Shown here: positions 1-12,119 of the stretch, piece by piece
Layout: each line of letters starts with the position of its first letter
How positions within the stretch are numbered: the first letter of the stretch is position 1
From: Rutidosis leptorrhynchoides
Taxonomy: Eukaryota; Streptophyta; Magnoliopsida; Asterales; Asteraceae
Reading direction: 5' to 3'
DNA length: 64,000 nt
Assembly: GCF_046630445.1 (NCBI RefSeq)
Contig: NC_092339.1
Coordinates: 51,645,501-51,709,500 of the forward strand
Notes under the pieces: generated by a model
The model's input: the letters and a program-made list of their open reading frames with translations, nothing else
The model's database searches: none
Told to the model about the DNA's origin: nothing
Position numbers and translations under genes: made by a program

Positions 1-1635
1 GCGAGTGAGCGGAAGGTCTCGAGTTCGAGCCTTGTTGGTGGCAGTTTTTGTTTAACTCAATTTTAAAGGTAGTCTTTATTATTATTATTATTATTATTCT
101 TGTTATTGTTATTGTTATTGTTATTGTTATTGTTATTGTTATTGTTATTGTTATTGTTATTGTTATTGTTATTGTTATTGTTATCATTAGTAATAATATA
201 TGTATCATGAATATTGTTATCAAGTTAGTAGTACCCTTAAGTATTATTATTATTATTATTATTGTTATCATTATTAATATTATCATTTTGGTATTATTAT
301 CATTATTATGATTATGATCATTATTATGAAGATAATAAAACATATTATTATTTTTTTTCATTAATAGTAGTATTATTTTGGAATTATTATTATGAGCATA
401 AGTATTATTGTTAATATTATTATTAGTAATAAAATTGTTAAAATTATTATTATTATTAAGTATTAAGCATTATTATCAAAATGATTAATTTCATTACCAT
501 CAATACTAAATTTTTCATTTTACTACTATTATTATTATTATTATTATATTATAAGATTCATTATTAAAACTATCATTAACAGTAAAACTAATATTTTTAT
601 AGTTATTAATATCATTATATTTATCACTAATAAGATTATTAACATTATTAATTTTATTATTAATATTAAGTATTATCAATATTATCATTTCAAGTATTAC
701 TTCAGTATTATTACAATTACTAGTTTCAACAAACAAATGATATACATAAATATATATTTAACATAGATAACTTAAAAATATTAATACTTTGTTATGTACA
801 AAATGAATGCATCTAATTAAATAATGAAAAATATATAAGTTAATAATATAAAAATTATATCACTAACAATAATATATATTTTTATTCGATTACGATTATG
901 TGTATTAATATATATATGCAACTGATATAGGTTCGTGAATCCGGGGCCAACGTTACACTTGTTCAATAATGTTATATGTATTTTTACTACGAAATATAGT
1001 ATGGTGAGTTCCTTTGATCCCCTTTTACTCTTTACATTTTTGGGACTGAGAATACATGCGTAACTTTTATAACTGTTTTACAAAATAGACACAAGTAATT
1101 AAAATGACATTATATGGTTGAATGATCGAAATCGAATATGCCCCTTTTTATTAAGTCTGGTAATCTAAGAATTAGGGAACAGACACCCTAATTGACGCGA
1201 ACTCTAAAGATAGATCTATCGGGCCCAACAAGCCCCATCCAAAGTACCGGATGCTTTAGTACTTCGAAATTTATATCATGTCCGAAGGAGGATCCCGGAA
1301 TGATGGGGATATTCTTATATGTATATTGTGAATGTCGGTTACCAGGTGTTCAATCCATATGAATGATATTTTTGTCTCTATGCATGGGACGTATGTTTAT
1401 GAGAAATGGAAATATGAAATCATGTGGTCTATTAAAATTATGAAATGATTATTTATGCTAAACTAATGAACTCACCAACCTTTTGGTTGACACTTGAAAG
1501 CATGTTTACTCTCAGGTATGAAAGAAATCTTCCGCTGTGCATTTGCTCATTTTAAGGACATTACTTGGAGTCGATCATCGCTCTGGGATCAAATGTTGAT
1601 GACTTCGTCCAGATGGATTAGGATGGGGCATTTCA
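1..1635 (+). repeat. 5' LTR of element A (right-hand part only)
   Basis: This stretch repeats at 7795-9482 with only scattered differences, apart from microsatellite length. It ends in TTTCA just before the primer-binding site. About 1.8 kb of the LTR must lie left of the window, judging from the full 3' copy. The block around 1130-1350 is shared with the LTRs of element B. Confidence 0.9.
77..188. repeat. (TTA)n followed by (TGTTAT)n microsatellite in 5' LTR
   Basis: A short TTA run passes into a hexamer repeat of about 13 units. The matching place in the 3' LTR (7872-8032) has a much longer TTA run. Open frames here (runs of I and V residues) are products of the repeat and are not genes. 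Confidence 0.9.
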
Positions 1636-1637
1636 GT

Positions 1638-1649
1638 TGGTATCAGAGC
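1638..1649 (+). promoter_or_regulatory. Primer-binding site of element A (tRNA-iMet type)
   Basis: The sequence TGGTATCAGAGC, two bases after the LTR end, is the standard plant LTR-retroelement site that pairs with the 3' end of initiator tRNA-Met. The same site follows the 5' LTR of element B at 40137. Confidence 0.9.
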
Positions 1650-3838
1650 GGTGGTCTTAGCGAACCATGTCTGCATTAGTGTGTCTAACTGATAAGTCGT
1701 TAGGATGCATTAGTGAGTCTGGACTTCGACCGTGTCTGCATGTCAAAAGTTTTGCTTATCATTTTGTGTCAAAAATTACCTGCTTATCATTCTTAGAAAA
1801 AAATCACTTGCTTATCATTCTTAGTTTAGACACGTTTTACTGCATTGACTGCATGAATAGTGTATAGACAAAATTCATATCTTAGAGTATCTGTTATTGT
1901 AAACTTTGCCTGACATTTTCTGTAGATTCCTCCGTAACTTATGGGATTTTAGTATTATATATGCATATGTAAATTATGTATTGCGGAGTACTAATCTACA
2001 TCATATAATCTATTTCTTATCGAAAATCCTTCATCTGATCGTATGAGATGAATCCCTCAACCAATTCGAATTCTTAGGGTTCCGACAGCTATTCCGATAT
2101 GGAGTTTCAACTAAGCTCCGAAAGCAGAGTCACCAGAATGAATCAACCAAATCATTTGATGGGTTTGTAGTCTACTTAATCATTGGAGACAAGAAGAAGG
2201 TGATCCCTTCCGTCAACCGAATCCACCTCTTGACAAAGAACCTGAAACACTTACCGGCGAACCTATTCGAAACACCATTTTCAGCCTCGTTTCCAGAGTA
2301 ACTCGACAAGATTATATTCTATCCACAATTCTAAACCTTATTCATCCGCTCGTTCCGATCGACAATCATCCTGGAGTAATAAGTCAACGAACTTCGCGCT
2401 CGAATAATCAATTCGGAGAATATGGTGCAAAATGTACCAGCTTCAGCAACATCACCGGCACCAACAGTACCATCAATAATAGCACCAGTACTATCAACAA
2501 TCCATGCTTCAATATCATCATCTGTACTTTGAGTATGATCTTCGTTCTACGTATCGTTCTACGTATCGTTCTACCTCATTTATCTTCATTCGACATGGCA
2601 AATATGTAATCTCTAATGTTTTAGGGATTATTTATTCTAGTTCCAACCGAAAAGAAAATGAGTTTAATATCATATTAACTCATTAAATCCATGAATACAT
2701 CTGAAGAAAATATATATGTATATATGTTTTCATAAAGATTGTAATTAAAAATTCTCTTGTACAAACTGTTAATGGTGAAAATATTTTAACGGGTAGGTAA
2801 TACCCGAGGAATATTTAAATCTCACGTTAATAAGTTACACTATACATTCTTCAATTCAAATTCATCAGTCATTAACAACACTGCTCAAATTCACACATAT
2901 ACGTATCCGTTCACCAAAGAACAACTATTTTCATCCAAGTTCAATTTCATATTTGGATTTTGACCTATCAGAATCCAACAAGTGGCATAATGAAGAAATA
3001 ATGAACACAATAAAATTGATTAGAAACAGATTAATTAACAATATGAAATTCTATTAAGAATCCACGCTAACAAAATCCTAGCTAACTGTTCCTAGCTAAC
3101 TGTTAATTCCGTATTACCATTTAATTATCGCAATTTATTTATCGCAGTTTATTTATCGCAATTTACATTCTCGCAATTTTATTTATCGTCATTTAATTTC
3201 TGTTATTTACTTTACGCACTTTATTTATCGACATTTAATTTCAGTTATTTATTTTACGCACTTTAAATATCGGGACACGTATACAAGGTTTTGACATATC
3301 ATATCGACGCATCTATATATATTATTTGGAATCACCATAGACACTCTATATGTAGTAATGATCGAGTTCTCTATACAGGGTTGAGGTTGATTCTATAATA
3401 ATATATATACTTTGAGTTGTGATCGAGTCTGAGACATGTACACGGGTCACAATACATATTAATTAATTCGAATATTATATATTAAATTATATATGAATTA
3501 TTGGACTGTCAACTGTGGACTATCGACTGTGGACGAATAATATTGGACAATTAAAATGAATTAAAATACTGTTTATAACATATGAAACTAAATAATTCTT
3601 CAAGTTTGCCACTTGATTTCATCTTAAACCTCATTTGTATCTTGACGATTACAATCTGCGTTCAAACCTTTCATGATTCTTGAAAACACCTCAATCGATA
3701 GGATGAATCAACTGCGCTTTATCTACGGAAGAAAAGATTTATGCATATAGTTATGCACCTGAGAAACTCTCGGCAACTGAGTAAAAGTTTAACACGTAGC
3801 AGCGTTAGATCTTTTGGCATTCATTAGCAAAAATAACT

Positions 3839-4138
3839 TTGCAATCTCTTTTCAAGGTAGCAAATTTTGTCACAGCATCAGCAAATCAACTTCGACTTTT
3901 CGTTCGAAACAACCTTATTATCACCTTGATTACTATGTATGTTCTTTTATTGTTACCAGGGAACCTTTCATATTTTACCATATTACTAACAGACGTACCA
4001 GCAACCTCGTTGCTTCTTAGTTTAAATCTCTCCGATAAATCATTATATTTCTTCATTGAAACCCCATCATATACTCATCCGCATCTTGAAACGAGAACTG
4101 CCATATCAATTACTGGGAATCAGCTATCAGTACTTTGA
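3839..4138 (+). CDS. Small open frame inside element A, function unknown
   Basis: A 99-residue open frame with a hydrophobic middle (a leucine-rich run near residues 35-50, possibly one membrane segment) and a serine/threonine-rich end. No family is recognised. It overlaps a shorter frame in another phase. It lies in the non-coding interior of a retroelement, far from any known gag or pol part, and may be chance. Conservation of the frame in other genomic copies of element A would be the only good evidence for it. Confidence 0.2.
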   Translation: MQSLFKVANFVTASANQLRLFVRNNLIITLITMYVLLLLPGNLSYFTILLTDVPATSLLLSLNLSDKSLYFFIETPSYTHPHLETRTAISITGNQLSVL

Positions 4139-5432
4139 AAACTTACAGCATATCTACATCAACAGTTATATATATGACATTTATCTCTTAGAATAATGAT
4201 CTCTCATTCTGAAATTCTGAAAAGCACTCAGTCACAAAACAATAATCTGAATGTTGAAAAAGCTGAATGAAGCATCAGAAACTGTAGATAACCGTAAACG
4301 ACCATAATCATCGAAAGTTTGATGATAAAGATTAGTATGTTGGAAAAGATCAGAAAAGTTGAAACTGGAAAACGGATTGAGCTAACCATAAAGGAAACCA
4401 AGGAGAAATACAAGTAACATACCCAAAATTCATAGAACCCAGATAAATCTAGATCCGTTGAAATCTTTAGAGAATATCTTACTCCGAAATCATGTTAAAA
4501 TCTTGCGGAAAATCTTTCCCCATCAACCATCGAACTTAGAAATTCCAAAATATCATCATCAATATCTTCGATATTTCTGAGGATATTTTCATAAATATTC
4601 TCGTCCGAAATTATATACCTCTTCGTGCTTCCTGTGTGTCATTATATTGGAAACATTCAATAGAAAATTTAGTACCGAAAAGCAAATTATACGAAACTAT
4701 GAAGAAAGCCGTGGACAAATCACAAAGAATAAGTTTGACTTCAAAGAATTCAAATGATTCTGTTTCTGATGAAATCTTTAGCGAATACCTTGCTTCCGAA
4801 TCTAATCCCTTACGGATAAATCTTCTTCATCATCCATCGATATTAGAAATTCTAAGATATCATCGTATCATTCATTATAAATATCCTCCATATTTCTAAA
4901 AATATTTTTTTACAACTATTCTTATCTGAAATCATTAATCTCTTCGTGTTATCAGTGTTACATCATATAGAAACTGTTAGTTTCTATATTCTGTAAACTT
5001 TCGAGCTTAAAATATGAATGTTATTGAAGTAATGTTGGGAACTGATGCATGAGTTAGTATAATATAATGACACTTGATCAACGTGATTATATTACAGTAG
5101 GTCATGCTGAGTTTCTAATGAAACGTGATGATGGTTCACAGTAGATCATACTGTCATCATGTGTCATGTTACATAACTCTTTCATTCTACTTAACTTCTG
5201 AACATATCAAGAAAATGTATTCTTGATGGATCTACCTTCCGTGATGTTGATAAATTTGAAAATCAAATCGTGCTATCACGTTCTTTCCTGCTTTGAACAT
5301 TATAATCATTCGAAACTCTATATCTACAAATTCTGGACCATTATTCGCTTGACTTGAAGTCGGGAAGAGAAAACAAAAGCATAGAGCTTTGAAATATAAG
5401 GGAAAATATAAAGCCCGATAACAACACACAAA

Positions 5433-5657
5433 TTACAAACCGTGTATATCAATGTTTATCGCAACATAAAGACACGGGAGAATTAAAAACATTATAATCC
5501 TGAGGGCAAAGTAGAAGAAAGCAGACTCCTCTGGTGGAAGTTGGAAAAGAAGAACGATCATTGCTATAGTTAGGATAAGAACAAGGATCAGAACAGGGTT
5601 AAACATTTTTATAAATCTTTTGAATTTGGAAATTGTGTATAGAAGTGGTGAAAACAA
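5433..5657 (-). CDS. Antisense hydrophobic small ORF near the 3' LTR of element A
   Basis: A 74-residue frame on the strand opposite to the element. It has a basic N-terminal part (about residues 1-20), then two strongly hydrophobic segments (about 21-38 and 48-68) separated by a short polar PPEE turn, the layout of a two-pass membrane peptide. No family is recognised. Antisense frames upstream of the 3' LTR are known in some plant Ty3/Gypsy elements, but there is no evidence here of translation, and chance is a fair explanation in AT-rich DNA. Confidence 0.25.
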   Translation of the reverse strand: MFSPLLYTISKFKRFIKMFNPVLILVLILTIAMIVLLFQLPPEESAFFYFALRIIMFLILPCLYVAINIDIHGL

Positions 5658-6325
5658 ATGGAACGGAAGGGATTAATTTATAATGGAAATATCAGACAGA
5701 GTAATCAAAGCAGATCACCGCATTTAATTCGAGAGATCTTAATTTCCTTATTCGTCGAAGAATCAGATCTTATAGGTTTCGAAGATTTTCTTCAATCCCT
5801 TGAATTCCGGAATTCAACTCTGACTTTGTCAAACGTTAAGATGAATCTATACTTTCCTATTTCACTAATTGGTGATAGCTTCATTCATGCTCTTCGAATA
5901 ATCGAATTATTTTATCTGTATTATTCAATAATGATAAAACTCTATTTATTGACTCATATTCGTCATGAAAACATTTTTATTGTTAGCCATGATGACCACA
6001 CTCAAATTTCGGGACGAAATTTCTTTAACGGGTAGGTACTGTGATGACCCGGGAATTTCCGACCAAATTTAAACTTAATCTTTATATGGTTTCGACATGC
6101 ATGATAAGCAAAGTCTATTAAACCGAGTTCCCAAAATGTTTGAACTATTATTCATGAATGCATTCGACCTTTGACCATTTTTGACGATTCACGAACAACT
6201 GTGTGTGAATAAATATGTAAATATAAATGTAAGTATATATATGTAATAGTAATTGGAAATAATAAAATATAATTTAAACATTTAAGTTAAATATGTAAAA
6301 CAAAATATAAAATAATTAAAATAAA

Positions 6326-6327
<2 letters not shown>

Positions 6328-6376
<49 letters not shown>
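6328..6376. repeat. (TA)n microsatellite
   Basis: About 24 uninterrupted TA units inside the 3' LTR of element A. Confidence 0.95.
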
Positions 6377-6378
<2 letters not shown>

Positions 6379-7777
6379 CTTTTATATACAATTAATATTA
6401 TAGGTATATTGTAATATATAAAAAAAAAATCTATAAGTATTAAGTATAAAAGATATGTTAAAAATCACATAATTAATAAATTGTAATATTAATATATTAA
6501 ATGTAATTACAAGTTTGAATATAATTGTTATAGTAATATTTTCATTATTGTTATTATCAATATTAATATTAATATTAATATTAATATCTGTATTATTAAT
6601 AATATTATATAAAAGATATAGATATGAAATTTGACACATGTAACTTGTTATATATTACTTGTTAGTTGTAATATCATTAAATATTATTATTATTACCTTT
6701 ATCCTTAATAATCATTAATTTTTTTTTTCATAATTAATAATATCATTATCATTTTTATAATAATTATTATAATTAATATTATCATTATTGATATCATTAT
6801 CAACGTTATTATTAATAATTATCATTATAATTGATATTAACATTTAAATTGTTATTTTCAGTATTATTAATAAAAGTATTATTATTTATACATTTATATT
6901 TATTAATTATTAATATATATTTAATATAAAAAAAAACGTAAAAAATAGATTCTGAATGGATTTTTGATCACTTTCCAACTACTGTGATTTTTGTTTTAAT
7001 CTAAAAGTTGTTGAAAATTTATACCAAATTGTACGATTTTGTTTAACATTATTTTCACACTTTATTTGATTCTTGATTCTGTCGGATATTAATATTATGG
7101 GTCGATTTCATTAATCATTACAGACCATCTGTAATTTTACAAACATTCCATATAAGTCTCCTCTTCTATTTGAAATTGAAAACATAAAATTTTGAAGAAA
7201 CCCCATCGGTCCTCTGCTCATTCATCTTTTTGACCATATTTCAAATTCGAACAAATTTACAAAATCCTTAAATGCAGTCTTGGTAGGAATCTCATACTCA
7301 ATCTATCTGGAAAATTTTAAAACCCAATTCATTATATCGAGTTCAAATTTGCGAGTCAAAGCTTTACACTCAAAAAGTCAAACTTTGGGTTCATCCAGAA
7401 ATTCGAAACGATTTTGATGTTTCTTGTTAAATTGATGATTTGAAAAGTTTATACGAATGGTATGTAATATATTTCATGTTGTAAGGGTTATACAAAACGA
7501 GCTCAAAAATGGAATTCAATTTTTTTTTTCTTCCTTCTTGTACGACGAGCAGTAGGCAGCACTCTTTTTATTTTTATTTTTTTTGTTGTTTTCAAGTAGT
7601 AAAAACATTGGGTAGAGATTAGTTCTTAATGTTTTGAAGTATTTAAATCATTGTTTTGATGTGGTACACTTTTGGAATCGACCAGAATTGTTGGAGAAGA
7701 AGAAAGGAAAAACTGAAAATGTAAATAGGTTAAATGAATATGTTTTGAGGTTATTTCAGAAAAACAGTAAATGGATG

Positions 7778-7842
7778 GATGGTTTATAGGGTTAGCGAGT
7801 GAGCGGAAGGTCTCGAGTTCGAGCCTTGTTGGTGGCAGTTTT
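7778..7842 (+). other. tRNA-like (SINE-head-like) segment within LTR A
   Basis: GAGTTCGAGCC near 7814-7824 fits the Pol III B-box pattern (GGTTCGANNCC, one mismatch). An A-box-like stretch lies about 35 bases upstream near TGGTTTATAGGG. The segment is followed at once by the long TTA tract, as in a SINE body with a simple-repeat tail. The 5' LTR copy begins at base 1 of the window. The resemblance is limited and there are no clear target duplications. Confidence 0.3.
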
Positions 7843-7868
7843 TGTTTAACTCAATTTTAAAGGTAGTC

Positions 7869-7871
<3 letters not shown>

Positions 7872-7961
<90 letters not shown>

Positions 7962-8032
7962 GTTATTGTTATTGTTATTGTTATTGTTATTGTTATTGTT
8001 ATTGTTATTGTTATTGTTATTGTTATTGTTAT
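7872..8032. repeat. (TTA)n then (TGTTAT)n microsatellite in 3' LTR
   Basis: About 90 bases of TTA units pass into about 12 TGTTAT hexamers. The tract is expanded compared with the same place in the 5' LTR (77-188). Confidence 0.95.
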
Positions 8033-9482
8033 CATTAGTAATAATATATGTATCATGAATATTGTTATCAAGTTAGTAGTACCCTTAAGTATTATTATTA
8101 TTATTATTATTATTGTTGTTGTTATCATTATTAATATTATCATTTTGGTATTATTATCATTATTATGATTATGATCATTATTATGAAGATAATAAAACAT
8201 ATTATTTTTTTTTCATTAATAGTAGTATTATTTTGGAATTATTATTATGAGCATAAGTATTATTGTTAATATTATTATTAGTAATAAAATTGTTAAAATT
8301 ATTATTATTATTAAGTATTAAGCATTATTATCAAAATGATTAATTTCATTACCATCAATACTAAATTTTTCATTTTACTACTATTATTATTATTATTATA
8401 AGATTCATTATTAAAACTATCATTAACAGTAAAACTAATATTTTTATAGTTATTAATATCATTATATTTATCACTTATAAGATTATTAACATTATTAATT
8501 TTATTATTAATATTAAGTATTATCAATATTATCATTTCAAGTATTACTTCAGTATTATTACAATTACTAGTTTCAACAAACAAATGATATACATAAATAT
8601 ATATTTAACATAGATAACTTAAAAATATTAATACTTTGTTATGTACAAAATGAATGCATCTAATTAAATAATGAAAAATATATAAGTTAATAATATAAAA
8701 ATTATATCACTAACAATAATATATATTTTTATTCGATTACGATTATGTGTATTAATATATATATGCAACTGATATAGGTTCGTGAATCCGGGGCCAACGT
8801 TACACTTGTTCAATGATGTTATATGTATTTTTACTACGAAATACAGTATGGTGAGTTCCTTTGATCCCCTTTTACTCTTTACATTTTTGGGACTGAGAAT
8901 ACATGCGTACCTTTTATAACTGTTTTACAAAATAGACACAAGTAATTAAAATGACATTATATGGTTGAATGATCGAAATCGAATATGCCCCTTTTTATTA
9001 AGTCTGGTAATCTAAGAATTAGGGAACAGACACCCTAATTGACGCGAACTCTAAAGATAGATCTATCGGGCCCAACAAGCCCCATCCAAAGTACCGGATG
9101 CTTTAGTACTTCGAAATTTATATCATGTCCGAAGGAGGATCCCGGAATGATGGGGATATTCTTATATGTATATTGTGAATGTCGGTTACCAGGTGTTCAA
9201 TCCATATGAATGATATTTTTGTCTCTATGCATGGGACGTATGTTTATGAGAAATGGAAATATGAAATCTTGTGGTCTATTAAAATTATGAAATGATTATT
9301 TATGCTAAACTAATGAACTCACCAACCTTTTGGTTGACACTTGAAAGCATGTTTATTCTCAGGTATGAAAGAAATCTTTCGCTGTGCATTTGCTCATTTT
9401 AAGGACATTACTTGGAGTCGATCATCGCTCTGGGATCAAATGTTGATGACTTCGTCCAGATGGATTAGGACGGGGCATTTCA

Positions 9483-11552
9483 GTGCGCGGCGCGCACAGT
9501 CCATTTTCAGTTCTGTCCGGTTTTGTCCATTTTCAAATAAAGATCTCCCACTTCCCGACATATTTAGACGAAACGCTTTTCACCACATGTTCATATGTGT
9601 AAAACTAACACGAATCAATCATAAAACAAGTTTTACAAAACGGGGCCCACATCGACCGTTTTACGAGTTTCGTACAAATCATGAGTTTCGACCATATTAG
9701 TTTAATTTCGAAACGACACTAGAGCATGATGTTTGGGGGTTAAACTACCCAAATCTCGGTCAAACTTCAAAAGCTAAACGTCCCAAAAAGCTTCTCCTAA
9801 CAAATGAAGCGGGATCACTAGTCCAAACGAACGCCCTTACCATTGTCCACGCCTGAGCCTATAAAAATATAAACAACGAGAGGGTAAGAAAAACGCTTAG
9901 TGAATGCAATAATTATACACATACATATATAATATACCTACTTGCAATCACTTACTCACATACCGCATACATGCTAGCAACACAATTAGCTTAAAATCTC
10001 AAATACAAGGCTAGTAACCTCCAATACCGCAAGCTAGCAATAACAATGGCATATATATTTATATATAACCCGAATAATATAATATGCTACACTACAACAC
10101 AATAACCATGGTTTACCAATCGAACGAGGGAACGGTATTTAAAGGACCGTCGGAGTTCATAACAACCATTAGTGCACTTATCACGTCGTAAACTAACCCC
10201 ACGGGTGGCATCTTAACACGTCGATACTTCACCCCGAGTGGTGTCTTAACACGTCAACACTTCACTCGTCATTTCTTGGAGTAGCATCTTAACACGTCGA
10301 TACTTCCCTCTGAGTGGTGTCTTAACACGTCGACACTTCACTCTTCATTTTACTTGAGGTGGCATCTTAACACGTCGATACTTCACCTCGAGTGGCGCCT
10401 TAACACATCGGCACTTCACCCTTCAACTTACTTGGGGTGACATCTTAACACATCGATACTTCACCCCGAGTGGTGTCTTAACACATCGACACTTCACTCG
10501 TCACGTGAACGTGGTGTCTTAGCACATCGACACTTCACATCTCACGCTACACAAATAAATACATTATATACCTACGCATATAATTATTTCACTCACCTTA
10601 ACGATTCGATGACAGTTTTATACTTCCACAAGCTTCAAAGCAAAGTACCTAATACAATAAGTACTCGATCAACGAACAAACTTGTTGGACTAAATACCAA
10701 CACTTCACTCATGTGCATTTAATGACTTAATGCATTAAATGCTCCATTTTCACCAAAACCGCCCCTTAAGGGTTAAGACCATCATTAATCACTTAAAAGC
10801 TAGTGATTGAGGTCCATCAACACTAACTATCACACAATTAGGGTATTTCATACCCATCATTCCCAACTAGGTCAATTATTACACACTTAACCATTTTAAA
10901 ACCAACACACCCATTTCGGGTTATCCACTAACCCAATGACACCCATTTACATTAATAACTAGGTGTGCTAGTAATTAACTAACCAATTATGAGCCATAAA
11001 CCCATTCATCATTTTGAAATCCTAGGTTAGTCATTCTTGAGTCCTCATGACTCAATCTTACTCAAGGACACCCAAAATCATTAATTATGGGTTTTATGTT
11101 CTTCATTTACCCAAACCCTTACCCTTACACAAAATCAAAGTAAGTAAATTAAAGTTAGAACATACCACCACAATCAAAACGTAGCTAGAGAGGAGATGAA
11201 CAACTTTATAACTCGAGCTAAGACTCAAAACTAGCTCCTCCTTCCTTTGCTTGAGCTTTCTCACACAAGAATCTCTCTCTCTCTCTAAAATTGAAGTGGA
11301 AAAGGATAAGGTTGTTGATAATGGATTTATGACTCTCCCCAAACTGATCTACTGGCCTTAAACTCGTCTACAAGTGAAATTACCAAAAAGCCCATCAAAA
11401 TATCTGATTAAAACAAGCAGAACCCGGCTACAGTGGACAGTGCGCCACGCGCACCTTGCCCAGTTCAGCTTCTGACCTCAGTTTAATTACACAATATTAC
11501 CCACACTTCATGTACTCTATTAGCTCTGTACAATAAATATTAGGGTCTTACA
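9483..11552 (-). repeat. Antisense LTR fragment of a further retroelement, host of element A
   Basis: Read on the minus strand it begins at 11552 with TGTAAGACCCTAATATT, a typical LTR start, and runs about 2.07 kb to the point where element A begins. It contains a pyrimidine/purine leader-like stretch near 11260-11290, a ~78 bp tandem array and GC-rich palindromes, but no coding sequence. Because the LTR start abuts low-copy DNA, the body of this element should lie to the left, outside the window, with A nested in its LTR. A solo LTR split by A is the alternative. Confidence 0.6.
10200..10545. repeat. Tandem array, ~78 bp period with ~33-40 bp half-units
   Basis: The core CTTAACACGTCGACACTTCA and its variants recurs about nine times. 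Two alternating half-units (one with GGCATCTTAACACGTCGATA, the other with GGTGTCTTAACAC) form four longer units starting near 10207, 10285, 10362 and 10440. Copies are diverged at a few bases each. Confidence 0.85.
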
Positions 11553-11670
11553 CCCTACTTTTATAGCTTGTTGGTTAGTATATAATGAAATGATTCTATA
11601 TTCTTCAACATTACATGTGTGTGTTTCACTTTATCAATTTCCTGATTACTTGATGCTCGTTATATTATAG

Positions 11671-12038
11671 GCAAAACACAAGATTATTGGTCTGTTGTGC
11701 AGTCGGTTATCTGACAAGGACACTAATGTTGTGTATGCTGTAAGATGTCCTCGAGTTTTCAACTAGTTATTCTGCAAAAATATAGGTGCTTATGTGACGT
11801 TATTTTATTTACAGCTTTGTTGGACAACAATGCATAGTGATTTGTTTCATGAAGACCTACGTATATGTATACCTCAACTTGCAGGACTAATGCTTTTAGC
11901 AGAGACGACAAACGAAGAAAAAGGAAATATTGCCAGTTGTTTTCTCGCTCTTTCTGGCCACTGTTTCGCTTTTTCTCGCCCCTCCGACAAACTTATTATT
12001 GAAGATATGATCTCTAAAGGAGCAGTGAATGTAGTAAC
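11671..12038 (+). pseudogene. Two-exon remnant similar to the TIO/FUSED kinase C-terminal repeats
   Basis: Two coding blocks sit between plausible splice signals. 11671-11739 is preceded by TATAG and followed by GTAAG, and encodes AKHKIIGLLCSRLSDKDTN... The second block, from 11815 after TTTACAG to about 12038, encodes ...HEDLRICIPQLAGLMLLAE... and ends near SKGAVNVV. The pattern H-x-IIGLL-x2-R-x2-D-x-D, then E-x-LR-x2-IPQLA-x5-AEE-like, then ED-x2-SKGA, matches what I recall of the armadillo/HEAT region of plant Two-in-One (FUSED-type) kinases, which act in phragmoplast expansion. The usual kinase part and flanking exons are absent, and the second block runs into a TA microsatellite. It is most likely a relict fragment. 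The family call is from memory of the motif and is moderate at best. Confidence 0.4.
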
Positions 12039-12069
12039 TATATATCGTACCTATATATCATTTTTCATT

Positions 12070-12119
<50 letters not shown>

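Larger units (their letters stand above)
1650..6039 (+). mobile_element. Interior of element A, no recognisable gag-pol
   Basis: About 4.4 kb of AT-rich sequence with only short open frames. A coding-like stretch lies near 2190-2413 (proline/threonine-rich start, then a hydrophobic and charged mix) and may be a remnant of a leader reading frame. The segment 3270-3530 matches part of the LTR of element B (38900-39110), so the interior has absorbed LTR-derived sequence. The stretches 4440-4640 and 4740-4980 are diverged direct repeats of each other. The interior ends with the run GGGACGAAATTTCTTTAACG followed by GGTAGGTAC, the polypurine-side border of the 3' LTR, which element B shares. Confidence 0.7.
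1..9482 (+). mobile_element. Element A: large, mostly non-coding Ty3/Gypsy-type LTR retroelement
   Basis: Two long near-identical LTR copies flank a ~4.4 kb interior. A primer site of the initiator-tRNA-Met type directly follows the left LTR. The right LTR begins TGTGATGACC and ends GGGGCATTTCA. The interior shows no recognisable gag, protease, RT or integrase on either strand, so it behaves like a large non-autonomous derivative that would depend on a relative for mobility. A block in its LTRs is nearly the same as one in the LTRs of Tekay-type element B, which places it in or near that lineage. Its left end lies outside the window, so the 5' target duplication cannot be seen. The five bases after the right LTR are GTGCG. 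It looks broken as a coding element, but its LTR pair is well preserved. Confidence 0.85.
6040..9482 (+). repeat. 3' LTR of element A, complete (3443 bp)
   Basis: Runs from TGTGATGACC to GGGGCATTTCA, the TG...CA termini of an LTR. The first half is very AT-rich and low in complexity (TA run 6328-6374, ATT-type stretches 6540-6900). From 7795 onward it repeats the sequence at the window start. The 3' third holds the ~200 bp block shared with element B. Confidence 0.88.

Noticed and set aside
48-311. Open frame of mostly isoleucine and valine
   Set aside because: Product of the TTA/TGTTAT microsatellite; the same holds for frames at 7784-8200 and 7842-8168.
5433-5657. Envelope gene of element A
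   Set aside because: Only two hydrophobic segments in a 74-residue antisense frame, with no signal peptide or envelope-type motif.
7814-7824. tRNA gene
   Set aside because: Only a B-box-like motif is present. No cloverleaf with acceptor and anticodon stems can be drawn, and no tRNA gene was seen elsewhere in the window.
11103-11342. 79-residue minus-strand frame as a host gene
   Set aside because: It lies in the leader-like part of an antisense LTR, with low complexity and no motif.
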